Shown piece after piece: positions 22,501 through 34,628 of a DNA stretch of 64,000 nt. Origin of the DNA: Hevea brasiliensis (Eukaryota > Streptophyta > Magnoliopsida > Malpighiales > Euphorbiaceae); assembly GCF_030052815.1 (NCBI RefSeq), contig NW_026614689.1, positions 1-64,000 on the forward strand. Reading direction: 5' to 3'. A program made the translations under genes and the position numbers. Position 1 is the stretch's first letter. Every line of letters begins with the position of its first letter. Below the pieces are notes generated by a model. The model saw only the letters and a program-made list of their open reading frames with translations, ran no database searches and was not told the origin of the DNA.

Positions 22501-23952
22501 AAATCATTGTAGTAGGTTTGACCTCACTTGCAACTCACCAAAATAGCTCCATCCGAATCAAAGATAGACGGGCATTCAATGATCTCAAAGTCGTGATAGA
22601 CTTTCTCGCTTCAAAGCATCAAGAATACATTTGACTTCCTGTGATGGTAGTCAATCACACAATCATAATCCTTCAGAACTCAATCCATCGCCTGCCTAAG
22701 GTTGAGCTCCTCCGAGTTGGCAAATATTTTAGGCTTTTGTGGTCCGTAAATGTAGCACTTTTCACCATACAAGTAATGCCTCCATATCTTCAAAGGCGAA
22801 GATAATTGCTGCAAGCTCTAGATCATGGGTAGGGTAATTCTGCTCATGTGGCCTTAGCCGCCTCGGAAGCATGCGACCACCTTCCTCTTGCATCAATACA
22901 CACCCTAACCCATTATGAGAGGCATCACCAGAGACCACGAAGTCCTTTCTAACACCGTGAGCACACTGCCTCTCACAACATAGCCTTCAACTTCTCAAAA
23001 CTGGTTCGACACTTGTCATTCCAGTCAAATCTGACATTTTTGTGTAACAACTTGGTCATTGGAGCAGTTATTAAGGAAAATCCCTTCACAAATCTTCTGT
23101 AATACCCAGCTAGCCCCAAGAAGCTTCTGACCTCGGTTATATTCCTGGGAGGCTTCCATTCCATTACTGCTTCTATTTTCTTGGGATCCACCCTAATCCC
23201 ATCGGCTGACACTATGTGTCCAAGGAATGCAATCTCATTTAACCAGAAGTCACACTTGGACAACTTAGCATACACTTGTTTTCTCTCGTGGTTTGCGTAA
23301 CAATCCTCAAATGCTCATCATGTTCTTCCCTGGTCTTGGAATACACCAAAATATCATCAATAAAGACCACTACGAACCGATCTAGGTATGGATGGAAGAT
23401 ACGGTTCATAAGGTCCATGAATGCTGCTGGTGCATTTGTTAGGCCCAAGGGCATCACCAGAAACTCATAATGCTCATACCGGGTCCTGAATGCAGTCTTA
23501 GGCACATCTAGATCCTTCACCCACAACTGATGATACCCTGATATGAGATCAATCTTAGAAAATACTCCTGCTCCCTTCAACTGATCAAACAGATCATCAA
23601 TTCTAGGCAACGGATATTTGTTCTTCATACTACTTTATTCAATTGCCAGTAATCAATACAAAGCCTCAAAGTCCCATCCTTCTTTTTCACAAACAGACTG
23701 AGCTCCCCATGGTGAAACATCAAGGCGTATAAACCCTTATCCAAAGAACTCTTGCAATCGAGTTTTTAACTCCTCAATTCTGGGTGCTATCCTATAAGGA
23801 GCAATGGAAATGGGTGTTGTACTGGCAAGTGTCTCAATAGCAAATTCGACTTCCTTTCTCGTGGCAAACGTGCAATTCTTCAGAAATACCTGGAAGTCTC
23901 TTACTGTGGGTATATCACTCAGGTTTGGCTTAGCCTGCCTAGTATCCACCAC
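22501..23952 (-). pseudogene. pol: G3 reverse transcriptase and RNase H (broken)
   Basis: RT is spread over three frames. 23737-23952 covers the protease-RT linker with IPTVRDF. 23239-23628 contains [43 protein letters not shown] and the catalytic [11 protein letters not shown]. 22973-23275 holds the thumb/connection with [13 protein letters not shown]. RNase H follows in broken form around 22780-22960. RT converts element RNA to cDNA, and the YIDD-type motif FIDD is intact. Frame breaks near 23240 and 23640-23740 prevent a complete protein as read. Confidence 0.85.
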
Positions 23953-23957
23953 ATGTG

Positions 23958-24368
23958 CTAGTAGGCTTCATAGCCTTTTCTCATCATTCTTCTTGCGACT
24001 GTGGCTGAGATGATATTGGACAAGAAATCTGTCCTTTCACCCACAACAGTGATCTCATTACCCTCTGAAGATTTCAGAGAAATTCTCTTCAATTTGCAAT
24101 CAACTATTGCCTGATGACGTGACAACCAGTCCATTCCCAAAATCATGTCAAACTCGTGGAAAGGCAACTCAATCAGGTCTGCCAAGAATTCATACCCTTG
24201 AATCTTTAACGGGCAACCCTTGTATACTTTGTTCACCACTACACTGTGGCCCAATGGATTTGTGACCAGAATGTCTTGGTCACTCTCCCCTACTAGTATC
24301 CCCCTTTCTACGGGTAGGTTGATGCAAATGTAGGAATGAGTGGATCCTGGATCCACCAATGCATGCAC
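23958..24368 (-). pseudogene. pro: G3 aspartic protease (frame intact locally)
   Basis: The frame reads HALVDPGSTHSYI, the Ty3/gypsy plant protease active site with D-P-G-S-T, then a VNKVYKGCPLKIQG block and [19 protein letters not shown]. It ends at residue 136 by a frameshift near the AHVVDTR block that continues at 23952. It is the counterpart of 42327-42570 plus 52167 onward in G4. The protease would cleave the Gag-Pol polyprotein. Confidence 0.85.
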
Positions 24369-24369
24369 A

Positions 24370-25611
24370 GGTGTAGTGTTGAGGGAGAACGCACTCGATG
24401 ACGCCCGGCATCTTGCTCCTCCCGAGCTCTAATAGCATAAGCTCTTGCAGTGGTTTGTCGTCGTGCCTCTCTCGCTCGATGCGTGCCTCGTGATGGTCCT
24501 ACACTCGACTTGCGATTTTCTACCTCTCGTGGTGCAGAATGTGTCCGTCGCTTGTGTTGGAGCAAATGTAGTAGTTCTACGCGGGCGCTTCCTCACCGAT
24601 GCTCACGACTCCACATCTTAAGCAGCACCGCCACTCTCCAACACTCCCCTTATGCCATTTTCAGCAAAGGTCGACATGCGTAAGATGCCGGGCTGGTCCT
24701 CGAACCCCATCCTCGAGAGCTGCCCACTGATGGTGTGGACTGATCTCTCCTAGGGGTGAACTATGGTTTAGGCCCCGAGACCGACTCGACCTTGTGGTCG
24801 ACTCAACTCGTGTGTGGACCTCTCAACTTCTTCCAGTGCAGGAGATGAGCTAGACTGACCGGCCCCCTCTTCTCGCTCTCCCTTCCGGTCCGCTTCACTT
24901 ATTCTTACTTTTTCAACCCTTATTGCAGCTTCCACTAACTTGTTAAATTCTATGATTCCCAAGGCAATGAGCTGAATCTTTATGTTGTCATTTAGTCCTC
25001 TTGAATCTCTTGCACCTTTCACTTCATTAGGACTATCTCTCTTCCATAGCGGCTTAATCGGACAAATTCCTTTTCATACTCGCCACCGACAAACATGTCG
25101 CCTCAAGTTAATAAACTCTCTTCTTCTCTCTTCCGTATACAAGACTACATATTTCTTCTTAAATTCTGAGAGAAAGAAGTCCCAAGTTATAGCTTTTGGC
25201 TGCACTTCACTGGATACCGTGTCCCACCATTCGTAGGCATCATCTTGCAACAAAGATATGGAAGCCTCTAGGTTTTGCTCTGGGGTGCAGTGGAGTTTTT
25301 TTAGAACTCGCCTGCTCTGCTCAACCAATTTCTACCGCAATAGAGTCATCTTCTCTCTTACCAAAAGTCCACCGCTCCAAACTTTCTTAGCCTTTCCAGT
25401 GTGATTTCATGGAGCCGTGGTGGTGGTGGTGCTGGCATTACTCGGCCATTTGTCTAAAGAAATCGGCCATTTGTCGAACATGGCTCGTGGAGGCCGAGCA
25501 GGTGCTCTACTTGAGTCGGAGCAGTGTTCTCCCATGCCCCTGGCCTCACCACCGCAGTGGAGCATGACTCTCCACTTCCTCCTCGACTGCTCTCTGTGAT
25601 GTAGGGTCCAT
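24370..25611 (-). pseudogene. gag: G3 gag (broken)
   Basis: The start at 25611 reads MDPTSQRAVEEEVES, matching the G4 Gag start. The capsid part (25074-25328) reads LHCTPEQNLEASISLLQDDA and YEWWDTVSSEVQPKAITWDF, then EFKKKYV. 24768-25022 continues with GLNDNIKIQLIALGI and a charged tail. The zinc-knuckle and linker region 24370-24770 is strongly disturbed and unusually rich in CGA/TCG compared with the G4 counterpart at 42122-42300. Gag would form the particle and bind RNA. Frame changes near 25050-25075, 25330-25560 and 24570-24770 break it. Confidence 0.8.
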
Positions 25612-25721
25612 ATCCTATTCAAAATAAGAAAGATAAACAGATTTGCATTAGTGTCACCTCGACTCTTACAAATGCAATGCATGGCATGGACTCAATCTAG
25701 GCCCAGAAACGCCTAAACCGT

Positions 25722-25733
25722 GCTCCGATACCA
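25722..25733 (-). other. Primer binding site of G3
   Basis: The - strand reads TGGTATCGGAGC, the initiator tRNA-Met site with one A-to-G difference, five bases inside the 5' LTR. It fixes the orientation. Confidence 0.75.
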
Positions 25734-25738
25734 CTAAA

Positions 25739-28700
25739 TATGACACCCCTTACCCGGCTACAGTATATCTGAGTAAGCTATGTCACACGGTGTACCGGCA
25801 CACTCTATTTTACCTTAATTAATCTTTTTGTCAAAGTTTTGAATATAGTTTGTGAAATATAGTTCATTTATTGAAATTATAATTTATTTGAGGTTCCGGA
25901 AATTTTATAGAAAATCCGGCAGAATACCGTCTAAAAATGGAGAAAACAGTTTTTTGGAACCTGTTAAAAACACTTCCAAATAATTTCCAAACAATCCCAA
26001 CTTCAATTCATCAACAAAGTCTCAATATCAATATCTCAACAACATTTCTCAATTTCAGTTCTCAATCATCCATAACATGTGATAATCAAGTATAAATCAC
26101 AAATAGATATTTACTTTTCCATTCACAAATACAATTTTCATAATTTACATGAACATCAATATACATTACACAAGTTTAATTACATATGAGAAAAGCAAAA
26201 TTAATTACAGAATGCCAAAATGACGCCTAATGTCCTACCAATGCACTGCAGAAGTTAAGGTGACACGGACACTGCGCAGAACTGCAGGATGAACTCACCC
26301 AGTCTGTGGTCTACTGAGCTCACGATCTGTATCTCCCGAACCTACCTGTGGCAAAAGCAACGCGCTAAGAAATAATGCTTAGTGGTGCAATAATAAAATA
26401 AAAGAAATAGCAAGAAATAAATATGTAACAAATGTATATGTTTTATTTGTCTGGTATTTATATATCATTTACTTTGTCCACTTTTATTCATTTGGTTACC
26501 CAAGTAACCTACACTAAACGACTGGACTAGATAACGGGTAAACTGGCACTGGGTATCTAGTACCTCGGGCCTTCACACCATCGGTCACATTTGCATCTCC
26601 TGGCAGGCAATGCCTACCAAGTCAGAATAATCTCAGGCACAAGGCCAAATCTCAATGTAAGGTCAGAATGGCTAAAAGCCATAAAATCACAAAATGACAT
26701 ATTGCCATGTGCAGTACTGCTAACTGAACCCTATTGGCATGCCAAACTATCCAAACCAATCTTGTTAGGTATACTAGGGCATTTGATACTTTAAAGTTCT
26801 TCAATCTTTGAATTTCATGTTTCTGTGTCACTATTCACCTCTTTGGTCAACTAAAACGTTGACTTTTAGGTAGAAATTAGGTACGTTGGTTTTGGCACTC
26901 CCAACATACCACATTTTGCATTTAAAACTTGTTGGAATTGGTCACCATTACCATTTCTAACTTAAAACCAAGAGGGCAGAAATTTCAGTTTTTGAAGCCT
27001 AAGTTTACTGTTCCATTAAGCACTGTTACTGTGGGAATTTGAAGAAATAGTAAACATGAAAGTTGTTCCTTATTTTGTCTAGTTGAATTTTCTTTTTTGA
27101 ATCACTCCATTTGGAGTTTTGTAGCTTCAGATATGGTCCAAAAACTACAGCTGGCCGGATTGCCAAAACTGCAGAGTTACCAAATCTATAGTACCATGAA
27201 CAGTGATTGTGACTGCCATTTGGGTTAGGTTCTGGTCATAATTTGGGGCAGGTTTCTTCATGAAAGTTGTTTGTCTATGTCTTAACTTGTTGCTGTAAAA
27301 CTTTCAGGTCAATTGACCATATATACAGTGAGTTATGGCCAAATGAACAGTTACTGTTCATTTGGTCATTTCTGCAGGTGCTGTTGCAGGGTATCCGGAT
27401 TGGGGCCAACTTTTGGTCCTCTTGCTTTGGTCTTTTGGGCATGCTTTCTTCAGAAAAAATGTACCATTATAAGCCTAGTTTCATGTCCAATTGGCCAAAC
27501 ACCAATTGGACCAACACAGCCAAAGATATGGCAGTCCAAGTGGACTGAAATCTCACCACTCATTGCCCTTAGGCAGCCTACACATTAACTTTGCCATGCT
27601 ATATTTCAGTCAAAATTGTGGTCAACTTACCTAAAATGGTCACTAATTTCCCATTAAAATGTTCTCTAACAATTTCCTAAGCCAAGTCAAATTTTGACTT
27701 CTCAAAACCCTAATTTCCATTTCCATTTCACACTAGTTACCCTAGTTAACTAGCTAAGTCATTATCCACATAATTATGTACTTCAAACATGATCTCTAGT
27801 CCACTTTAAGTCCATCAAAACTATCAAACCCATTCCTTCCATAGGGCTGCCGAAATCCATAGTATGTATACACATAATTTTTGTTTATTTTAGTTACAAA
27901 TTCTTACTTAATTCAAGCTACTAACATGGAAAATAAAGGTTTTAAGTAGATAGGTGCACTAACCTCACTTAAGAGCTTTTCAAAAGCTCAAATTCTTCAC
28001 TTTCTTCTCTTCTTCTTACTATCAATCTTCTTCTCAAGGTGAAATAATTAATTTGTGTACTTAAAGGGTAGGGAAATATGGTGGAAATGATGGAAATCTA
28101 AAGCCTGAAAAAGCTTTAATGGAGGGTGGCTATGGGAATGGGTTTCGGCTGGCTTTTGGGGAGAGAGATGGCTGCTGTATTTTTGATTATTTTGGTCTTC
28201 ATTTAGTCTCTTTTATTAGTTGGTCAAATGGTTGCTTAATTGTGATTGGTGTAAAAATTTAAATGACATCACAATGATGTCATAAATTGCATATATTATA
28301 TTTTTCTTTTCTTTCCTCCACTACTCATTTCCAATTTAATTTCTAGTAATGTTTATTCATATTTTATGTCATATTAATTATTTACTCAACTGGACAAGTC
28401 GGCCAAAAATCACCTCTGAGGGCGAAATGACCAAAATGCCCTCCGTTTGGCTTAACGGTCAAAATTGTCTCACTGATTGAAAAATTTTTCTAGGTATTTT
28501 CTTGGCATTCTAATGCCATAGGAACCTCAATGACCCTTCTCTGGAGTCCCAAAAATTATTTTATGAATTTTTCCCCGGGTCTAGGGCTCCTCATTGCGAG
28601 AACCGCAACTTCCCTCTGGTTACCCATCGCTAGGGCACCGCCTGCTTAACTTGGTTGTATTTTATTTCTAAAATTTTTACCAAATTTTTCTTATTAATAT

Positions 28701-28821
28701 TTGAGTTAATTATGGTCCCTCACTTTAGTTTAAATATTTTTCCGGACATTCTAGCTGTCCGGACCGACACTGGTCACCGGAACAGCAGGATGTACGGAGT
28801 AGTTACCGGGAGGGTGTTACA
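25739..28821 (-). repeat. 5' LTR of G3
   Basis: Partner of 17927-21002. The terminal dinucleotide on the left is TA instead of TG (TATGACACC), one transition from canonical. It contains a perfect 13-base inverted repeat at 27339-27365 and the same hairpin and degenerate repeats as the 3' LTR. No genes are present. Confidence 0.9.
27339..27365. other. Perfect palindrome in the G3 LTR
   Basis: CCAAATGAACAGT and ACTGTTCATTTGG flank a single T, so 26 of 27 bases pair. The unit recurs in the gag-only LTR at 61332-61358 and with one mismatch at 55956. Confidence 0.7.
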
Positions 28822-28826
28822 CACCC

Positions 28827-29246
28827 CACCATGAATTCTTCTACAAGTTCACATTGGTGGGGAGGGTAGGAAATTCTAGTTGTTTGATGACTGGACCTTG
28901 GTGGTCTCTGCCCTAATGATCCACCTCTGTTATATCCGTGAGCTCGGGGCTCCTCAAATTGTTTTCTCTTTCCCAAATTACTGCTCGAGCTCTAACCCAT
29001 AGGTTTCTCTCTCTTCTCTATTTCACACTGCCCTTATGGGGGTTGGGTTTGTACTTGGGCTTGGCCTGACAGATTATCAGCCATATGTTGAAAGAAAGTG
29101 GCCATTTGCTGGGCCATTTGTGCAGTAATTTGTACAGGTGGGACTGGTAAAGTCGAGCTTTCGACTCTCTGAGGGGCTGGGCCATCCCCTTGTACCTCAG
29201 CCTCTATTGATTGATTGACTGAACGACCCCGTTCTTCCATAGTCAA
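28827..29246 (-). pseudogene. gag: G2 gag N-terminus with deleted capsid core
   Basis: The frame begins MTMEERGRSVNQSIEAE and reaches AQMAQQMATFFQHMADN, the Gag N-terminal region. After residue 70 it stops, and the remaining 200 bases read RKQFEEPRAHGYN, the basic linker normally found after the capsid domain. The capsid core of roughly 200 residues is therefore missing, by internal deletion rather than by the G3 insertion, which sits further on at 28827. The frame would rejoin the zinc knuckle at 17926. A gag without its capsid could not assemble particles. Confidence 0.75.
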
Positions 29247-29409
29247 TTAGAGGATGTTACACCTCCTAAACAAATAACATAAGGAGATTTCCTACCGTTA
29301 GTGCATATTTATAATGTAATGTATTGTATGTATCAAACCATGACATTGAGCAGTTATACTATGAAGAAAGAATATTCAAATTATAGATGAAAACAGAATT
29401 TAAAAACTA

Positions 29410-29422
29410 GGCTCTGATACCA
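29410..29422 (-). other. Primer binding site of G2
   Basis: The - strand reads TGGTATCAGAGCC, a perfect initiator tRNA-Met site, eight bases inside the 5' LTR. Confidence 0.85.
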
Positions 29423-29430
29423 CTAAAACA

Positions 29431-32400
29431 TGTGACACCCTACCCTTCCGTAAGGTATAACATGATCCCGTAGTATACCTACTGAATTACCAACTTCCTC
29501 TACTGATAACCCACTAAATACACTACAAGAGATTTTAAAACTTTTCTTACTTCTTTTTATAGTGGTGAGCACTATTTACAGGTGTTAAAAAAAATTTTTT
29601 TAACTGAAGTGAAACCAGATAACACATTTGAAGTATTAATAATTTATGCAAGAATTTTGGCAAAGTGCTACTTGTATTTCGAATAAAACAGTTCTTCAAA
29701 AACCTGTAAAAAAGCACTTCAATTATTTTGTTCAATCCCTAAACTCCAACATTTAATCAACACAATAAGTTTCTCAATATTGTCAAGTCAAATGCATAAT
29801 AATTTTTCAGTGTTTTCAAAAGCTGAGACAAAAGAATATATCACAATATTTAGAAACCAAAATAATTTACAAATTTAGTTTACAACTTTAATGTCCAATT
29901 TTAATTTACAACCACTCAAAGCCAAGAACACTATATATATACTGTGAACATATATTACAATACAAAATGCAAAATATGGTATACTCAATATACCTGATGA
30001 ACTCTCAATGAAGCACTAGCAGCCTAGTCTGTTCACTGTCGATCTGTCCACCGCGACAAGAATGAAAAGTCACGAGCCAATGTCTCAATAGTGCACAGCA
30101 TTAACACAATGTAACTTTAAATCACAAATCATAAGTCATATAAATAGTGGATACTTAAAGCCATAATTAAATTCAAAGACAGTAAATGTCATAGAGAATT
30201 TAAACTCCATTCCACAATATTACAATAAATATCAATAAATCATACACACACAACTTAATCATGTTGCCAAAGTTCAATTTATCCCAAAAGCCGATGGCTA
30301 GTGAGGAATTCAATTCATCCCAAAAGCAGATGGCTAGTGAGGAATAACATAGCTAGCTAGCAATAATATGAGTACTCATTCTATTCGTCCACAACAGGCA
30401 CACACCTCAACACTTCAGCCAGAGAGGGAATTCAAAGTCAATTCATCCCACTAGAGAAGCTAGCGAGGAATTCAATCAATATACATGATAGCTGTGGTTT
30501 CAAACCATTTACAATGTTTTTCAATCAATAAGTATTCATCAAATATCATTCAAACAATTTTTCACAATTTAAATAATAATAGACAATTTGCCATAATTCA
30601 TTTCAATTGAAAATTCAAAAGAAGTAACTGTTGTACACAAATCTCTGATAACTGTCTCTTGGCCTTGACTCAGTGTTTCCTTCTCCTTCCCTGAGTCTTT
30701 GCTAACTAAAACACACAATTTTAAGTGTTTCAGTACTCATTTAAACTGTCTCTTAGAATAAAGCTTAATAATTAACTTATTGAATTCTATTGTTTCCTTA
30801 GTCAACCTAAGATGTTGACCCTCGATGCATTCTAGGTGAATTAGGTTTTAATGTTACCAATATGTCACATTTTATAGCCTTTTAGTATTGGTACATGTTA
30901 CCAAATTCATTTTCATGTATATTGCATTTTATTGCAATTTGCCAGATTTTGGTATACTAATTTGACCTAGCCGGACGACCTAGTTTCCTCGATTTTCGGG
31001 TTTCGGTCCAAACTACAAACTTGTAGGTCTATGTCTTATTGCACGCGGGGCAAAATTTTAGATCATTCTGAATCGTGTAGACCAAGTTATGGTTAATTTA
31101 CCAATGCTAGACAGAATGCATCAAAATGGTAAGTTTAGGTCATTTTTAGGTCACTTTTGGTTCGGCCAGTTTTTGGATCTGAACTTATGCAAGCTATTTG
31201 GCTTGATTCTGGCCATTTCTGGGCTTTGGTGTCTTCATAAGAACTGTAGATATATGTCTCAACTATTCATGGTAAAACTTTCAGGTCAATTGGACCTGTT
31301 TTGAGTGAATTATAGCCAAAACACTAATTGTTGCCCAAATGGTCAATTTTCAGGCTTTCAAGTCACTAATACGGATTTGGTCTTTTTTCAAGTCACCTTC
31401 TAAGCAGAATTTTGGTAAGCTTCCTTCATAAAAGTTGGCACATTTTGTGCCTAGTTTCACCTCCAATTGGTCTCATACCAATTGGAAGCACACACTTAAG
31501 GTTCTAAGCCAAAACATACACTGCCCTATTACAATTTGTTCATCCTTTATCAATTACACATCTTATGCTTACCAAGTTCACTCTTCCATGCCAATTCTGG
31601 TTTGTACCATAACATTAACACATTTAGCAACACATTTTTGGTCATTTTGGCAGCTTGTAACCACTCTCAACATACACACTATAATACATAATTTTCCAAG
31701 TCCAATTATAACAATTAACCACAAGACATACCTCATTTACATGTCCAAATTCAAACCACTATACACATATCCAAATTCAAACAATTATTCATATACACAT
31801 GCTGCCATCAATGACAACATAATTCAACAATATTTCATGAACTCAAACACTTCAATCTTTTTCATGAGGCTGCCACAAGTTTACACATACCCATCAATTT
31901 TCATTTTCACTTTTCAAACTTCCAAATCAAACCTTACACATGGAATTCAACTACAATACAATCAAACATTTAAATCATCATTTAAACCACTATTTACATG
32001 CAAGAATAAGTTGTTCTTATTGAGTTTCCATGGCTGCCAAATTGTACATTTCCACTAATTCATCAAACTTCAAAAATCCTTACACAAGTCAACTACCCAC
32101 AACACACATTCAAACTTTAATGAAACAAGAATTAAAAAAAATACTAACCACTTTTGAAATTCTTCAAAACCTCATCAAAACTTAACTTTCTTACCGCGAA
32201 TCTACTGCCCAAGTTGTGTAGAACAACTTTAGTGAGGAAATCAAGTGGAAAAGGGGCTTACTTCATGCTTGCATGGAGGTTAGGAAGCTTTGGCCATGGT
32301 TGGCCGTCCATGGAGGTTTTTAGAGCTTTTTCAATTCGGTAAGGTGAGTGAGGTTGAAGAAGATGAGTGAAGTGGCTGTCCATTTTATATTTAATGGTCC

Positions 32401-33039
32401 ACTTTAGTGGTGCTAGTAGAGCACTAATAGGATTAAAAATAAATTTTAATGTTGAACTTTCATAATTTAGTTTTATCCCCCATTTTTTCACTATTCTTAT
32501 AATATATCACAATTTAATTTTTCATGACATTTTCCAAGTGTAATATCATTTATTTTTAATGGACATTTAGGTCAAAAGACAACTCAGGATGTTAAATGAC
32601 CACAATGCTTCTGTTCGAGTTGCATTCCCAATTTTTCGGTAACACCGATTTTTGTCTGTTTCTCGATTTTTCATTTTTTTTTGTACTAATTAATTAATTA
32701 ATTTTTCTTTGATATTTCTAATGATATTTATAATTCAATAGACATTTATTTAATTCCTACAAATTTTTTCCAGGGTTCCTCACTTTCCAGGGCTAGTCAA
32801 TGGTCCACGCCGCAACTTCCCGATGCAGTCACCCATCGTTACGGTTCTCGGCTCGTTTAACTTGGTTACATTTCATTGCTATTATTTTTCCTTTGTTTTT
32901 CTTGTATTTTATTTTCTTGTATTTCATTATTTTATGTCTCCTCATCAATATTTAAGTGTAGTTCTAGGCATCCTAGCTGTCCAGACAGACATTGGTCACC
33001 GGAACAGTAGAACACACTACCAAACATAGGGGTGTTACA
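29431..33039 (-). repeat. 5' LTR of G2
   Basis: 3609 bp, from TGTGACACCC to GTGTTACA, matching 10482-14647 without the TRIM. It differs from its partner by scattered transitions and small indels. The hairpin seen at 13058 is present near 31461 with one arm base changed. No genes are supported. Confidence 0.9.
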
Positions 33040-33044
33040 AATAA

Positions 33045-33640
33045 CCAGCATGTTGAGTAAACCAGCCAAGGTTAATCATATGGAAGTTTGTTACAAAATT
33101 CCCAAAAGACTCAGGAAGGGACTGAAGGATCAAATCCATTTACAGTTGGAAATCCATGTTAAGGTCAAGATGTTCTAGCTGCTCAATCAGCCGAATCATC
33201 TTAAAGACATAATTCCCAACATTCTGTCCCTCAGACATCCTCATGTGGAACAGCTATCTAGATATCTCATACCAGCATTCCTGCTGTGCTCACCATATAA
33301 CTCTTGTAGGTGAAAGAGGATCTCATTCTCACTTTGTATGTTCTCATGCTGTTTCTATAACTCATTACTCATAGAAGCAAGCATGTAACGCTTGGCTCTC
33401 ATGTCATGCTCCTTCCACTTGTCCAAAGTTTCATGTTCCTCTTGCGTGGCCTCTGGAGGTAAGGGACCAGGAACATTTGAGTATAGAACATATCCTATAT
33501 GTTCAAGGTTCAGAACAAGTTTCAAATTTCTTAGCCAATCAGAGAGATTAGGTCCTGTCAACCTATTGTGATCAAGTATGCTTGCAAGAATATTGGATGG
33601 TTGTGGTTGTTCTGTGCTTATTATTATCAAAAAATTAACT
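33045..33640 (-). pseudogene. gag: C1 copia Gag N-terminal part
   Basis: The open part at 33355-33630 reads ILASILDHNRLTGPNLSDWL and LRNLKLVLN, the copia Gag start (UBN2/retrotran_gag type), then KWKEHDMRAKRYMLASM. The part down to 33045 continues the capsid in a broken frame and ends at the G2 insertion point, after which the zinc knuckle resumes at 10481. Gag forms the particle. The equivalent in C2 is 47690-48265. Confidence 0.75.
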
Positions 33641-34628
33641 GCAGAAAATAACCAAATTAATTAGTAAATGTATCATGTAATTAACCAAAATAATTATGGT
33701 CTTTTAATCTAATTGGTTCTCCCACTAACTTAGCGAATCCTACACTTCCAAAGTAGAAAACAAAAATCTTAGTTGGATGGATTTCTAGTGGGTGATTGAA
33801 TTCTTATAATCTTATTGATCATCCTCAGGTACATCCATTATTGGAATTACAATAAACTATAAGTGAGAAACTTCTTGCCCATCACATCTCATGTGAGGTT
33901 CAATCCTTTACCTAGCCCCTAATGCTCAAAATCTCAGGTACATCCATCATTGACTTATCTTGCATTAGTTATGTTGATCCCATTGAGCCAGTTAACATGC
34001 AAATAATTTTAATGTCCTCAGGTACATCCAATATTGGCCACCAAACCATTTACATATTTACAACATCTCATGCTTAACAATTATTCTTTAGAAAATCTCT
34101 TAAATTAATTGCATCTTATACAAGTATTTAAAATTTCTTAAAATGATTGCCTCAATGGAGGGCCCATGTTATAGTTACTTTAATTATAACATTTCCAACT
34201 TAATCTTTTATTTGGAAGATTTTGTGGTTATCCTAATTACTATTAAAGTCTCACTTTGCACATTATCCAATTAGCATGCATATATCATATACTTGCATAC
34301 ATTCCCATACATCTCATGCGTTCATGGATAATAATTAAATATGGTATGATCATGGACTTTCTAAGGGATTCAATTCTGAGCCACCAAGAATTGAATCAGG
34401 GCATTCCTATGTGCATTTCATTTATTCATAGTACAAGAGTTGTTGAAGGAGTATATAATCAACACTTGATCTTGAATTCCTCCCACTGGTCCCACCAATG
34501 CTCTTGACCTCCTTGATCTTCTTACAATCCAATTACATAGTAATCCCTGGCAAACCAAGGTAAATTTACAAGAACTAAATAAATGAAATTACAACCCAAA
34601 AAAATATTACAACCTTTATAATACATGC
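33641..34628 (-). other. C1 untranslated leader, truncated
   Basis: It aligns with the C2 leader 48266-49250 and has no convincing coding frame. The match stops at about 34628 (tacatgctgtggggg here, tacatgcccaaaat in C2), so the rest of the leader, the primer site and the 5' LTR of C1 are absent. The sequence is AT-rich. Confidence 0.75.

Larger units (their letters stand above)
17927..28821 (-). mobile_element. Ty3/gypsy chromovirus G3, inserted in G2 gag
   Basis: Complete structure on the - strand: 5' LTR 25739-28821 (3083 bp), primer site, gag, protease, RT, RNase H, integrase with chromodomain, polypurine tract, 3' LTR 17927-21002 (3076 bp). CACCC is duplicated at 17922-17926 and 28822-28826. 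The LTRs look highly similar by eye, with mainly C/T and G/A differences plus a disturbed patch near 18460-18540, so insertion is recent relative to the other elements. Its coding frames are broken by many small indels, many at CAG/CTG sites, so its true coding state is uncertain. Confidence 0.9.
10482..33039 (-). mobile_element. Ty3/gypsy chromovirus G2, interrupted by G3
   Basis: G2 is bounded by TGTCACACCC at 10482 and GTGTTACA at 33039, with 5-bp duplication AATAA on each side. On the - strand the order is 5' LTR 29431-33039, primer site, gag N-terminus, the G3 insertion (17927-28821), zinc knuckle-protease-RT, RNase H, integrase with chromodomain, polypurine tract and 3' LTR. The chromodomain and long LTRs point to a Tekay/Del-like chromovirus. 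The LTRs are about 3.61 and 3.63 kb once the TRIM is subtracted. The gag capsid core is missing, so the element could not transpose by itself. Confidence 0.9.
4960..34628 (-). mobile_element. Ty1/copia element C1, split by G2, 5' LTR missing
   Basis: C1 reads right to left: leader 34628-33641, gag from about 33640, interruption by G2 (10482-33039), then zinc knuckle, protease, integrase, RT and RNase H down to 7088, polypurine tract and 3' LTR (4960-7071). The gag-integrase-RT order is diagnostic of Ty1/copia. The split is proved by AATAA on both sides of G2 (10477-10481 and 33040-33044) and by the second family copy C2, which runs uninterrupted through the same point near 47685. C1 ends abruptly near 34628, where C2 continues into its leader repeats and primer site, so the 5' LTR was lost or displaced. 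The lineage is tentatively Angela/Tork-like. Confidence 0.85.
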
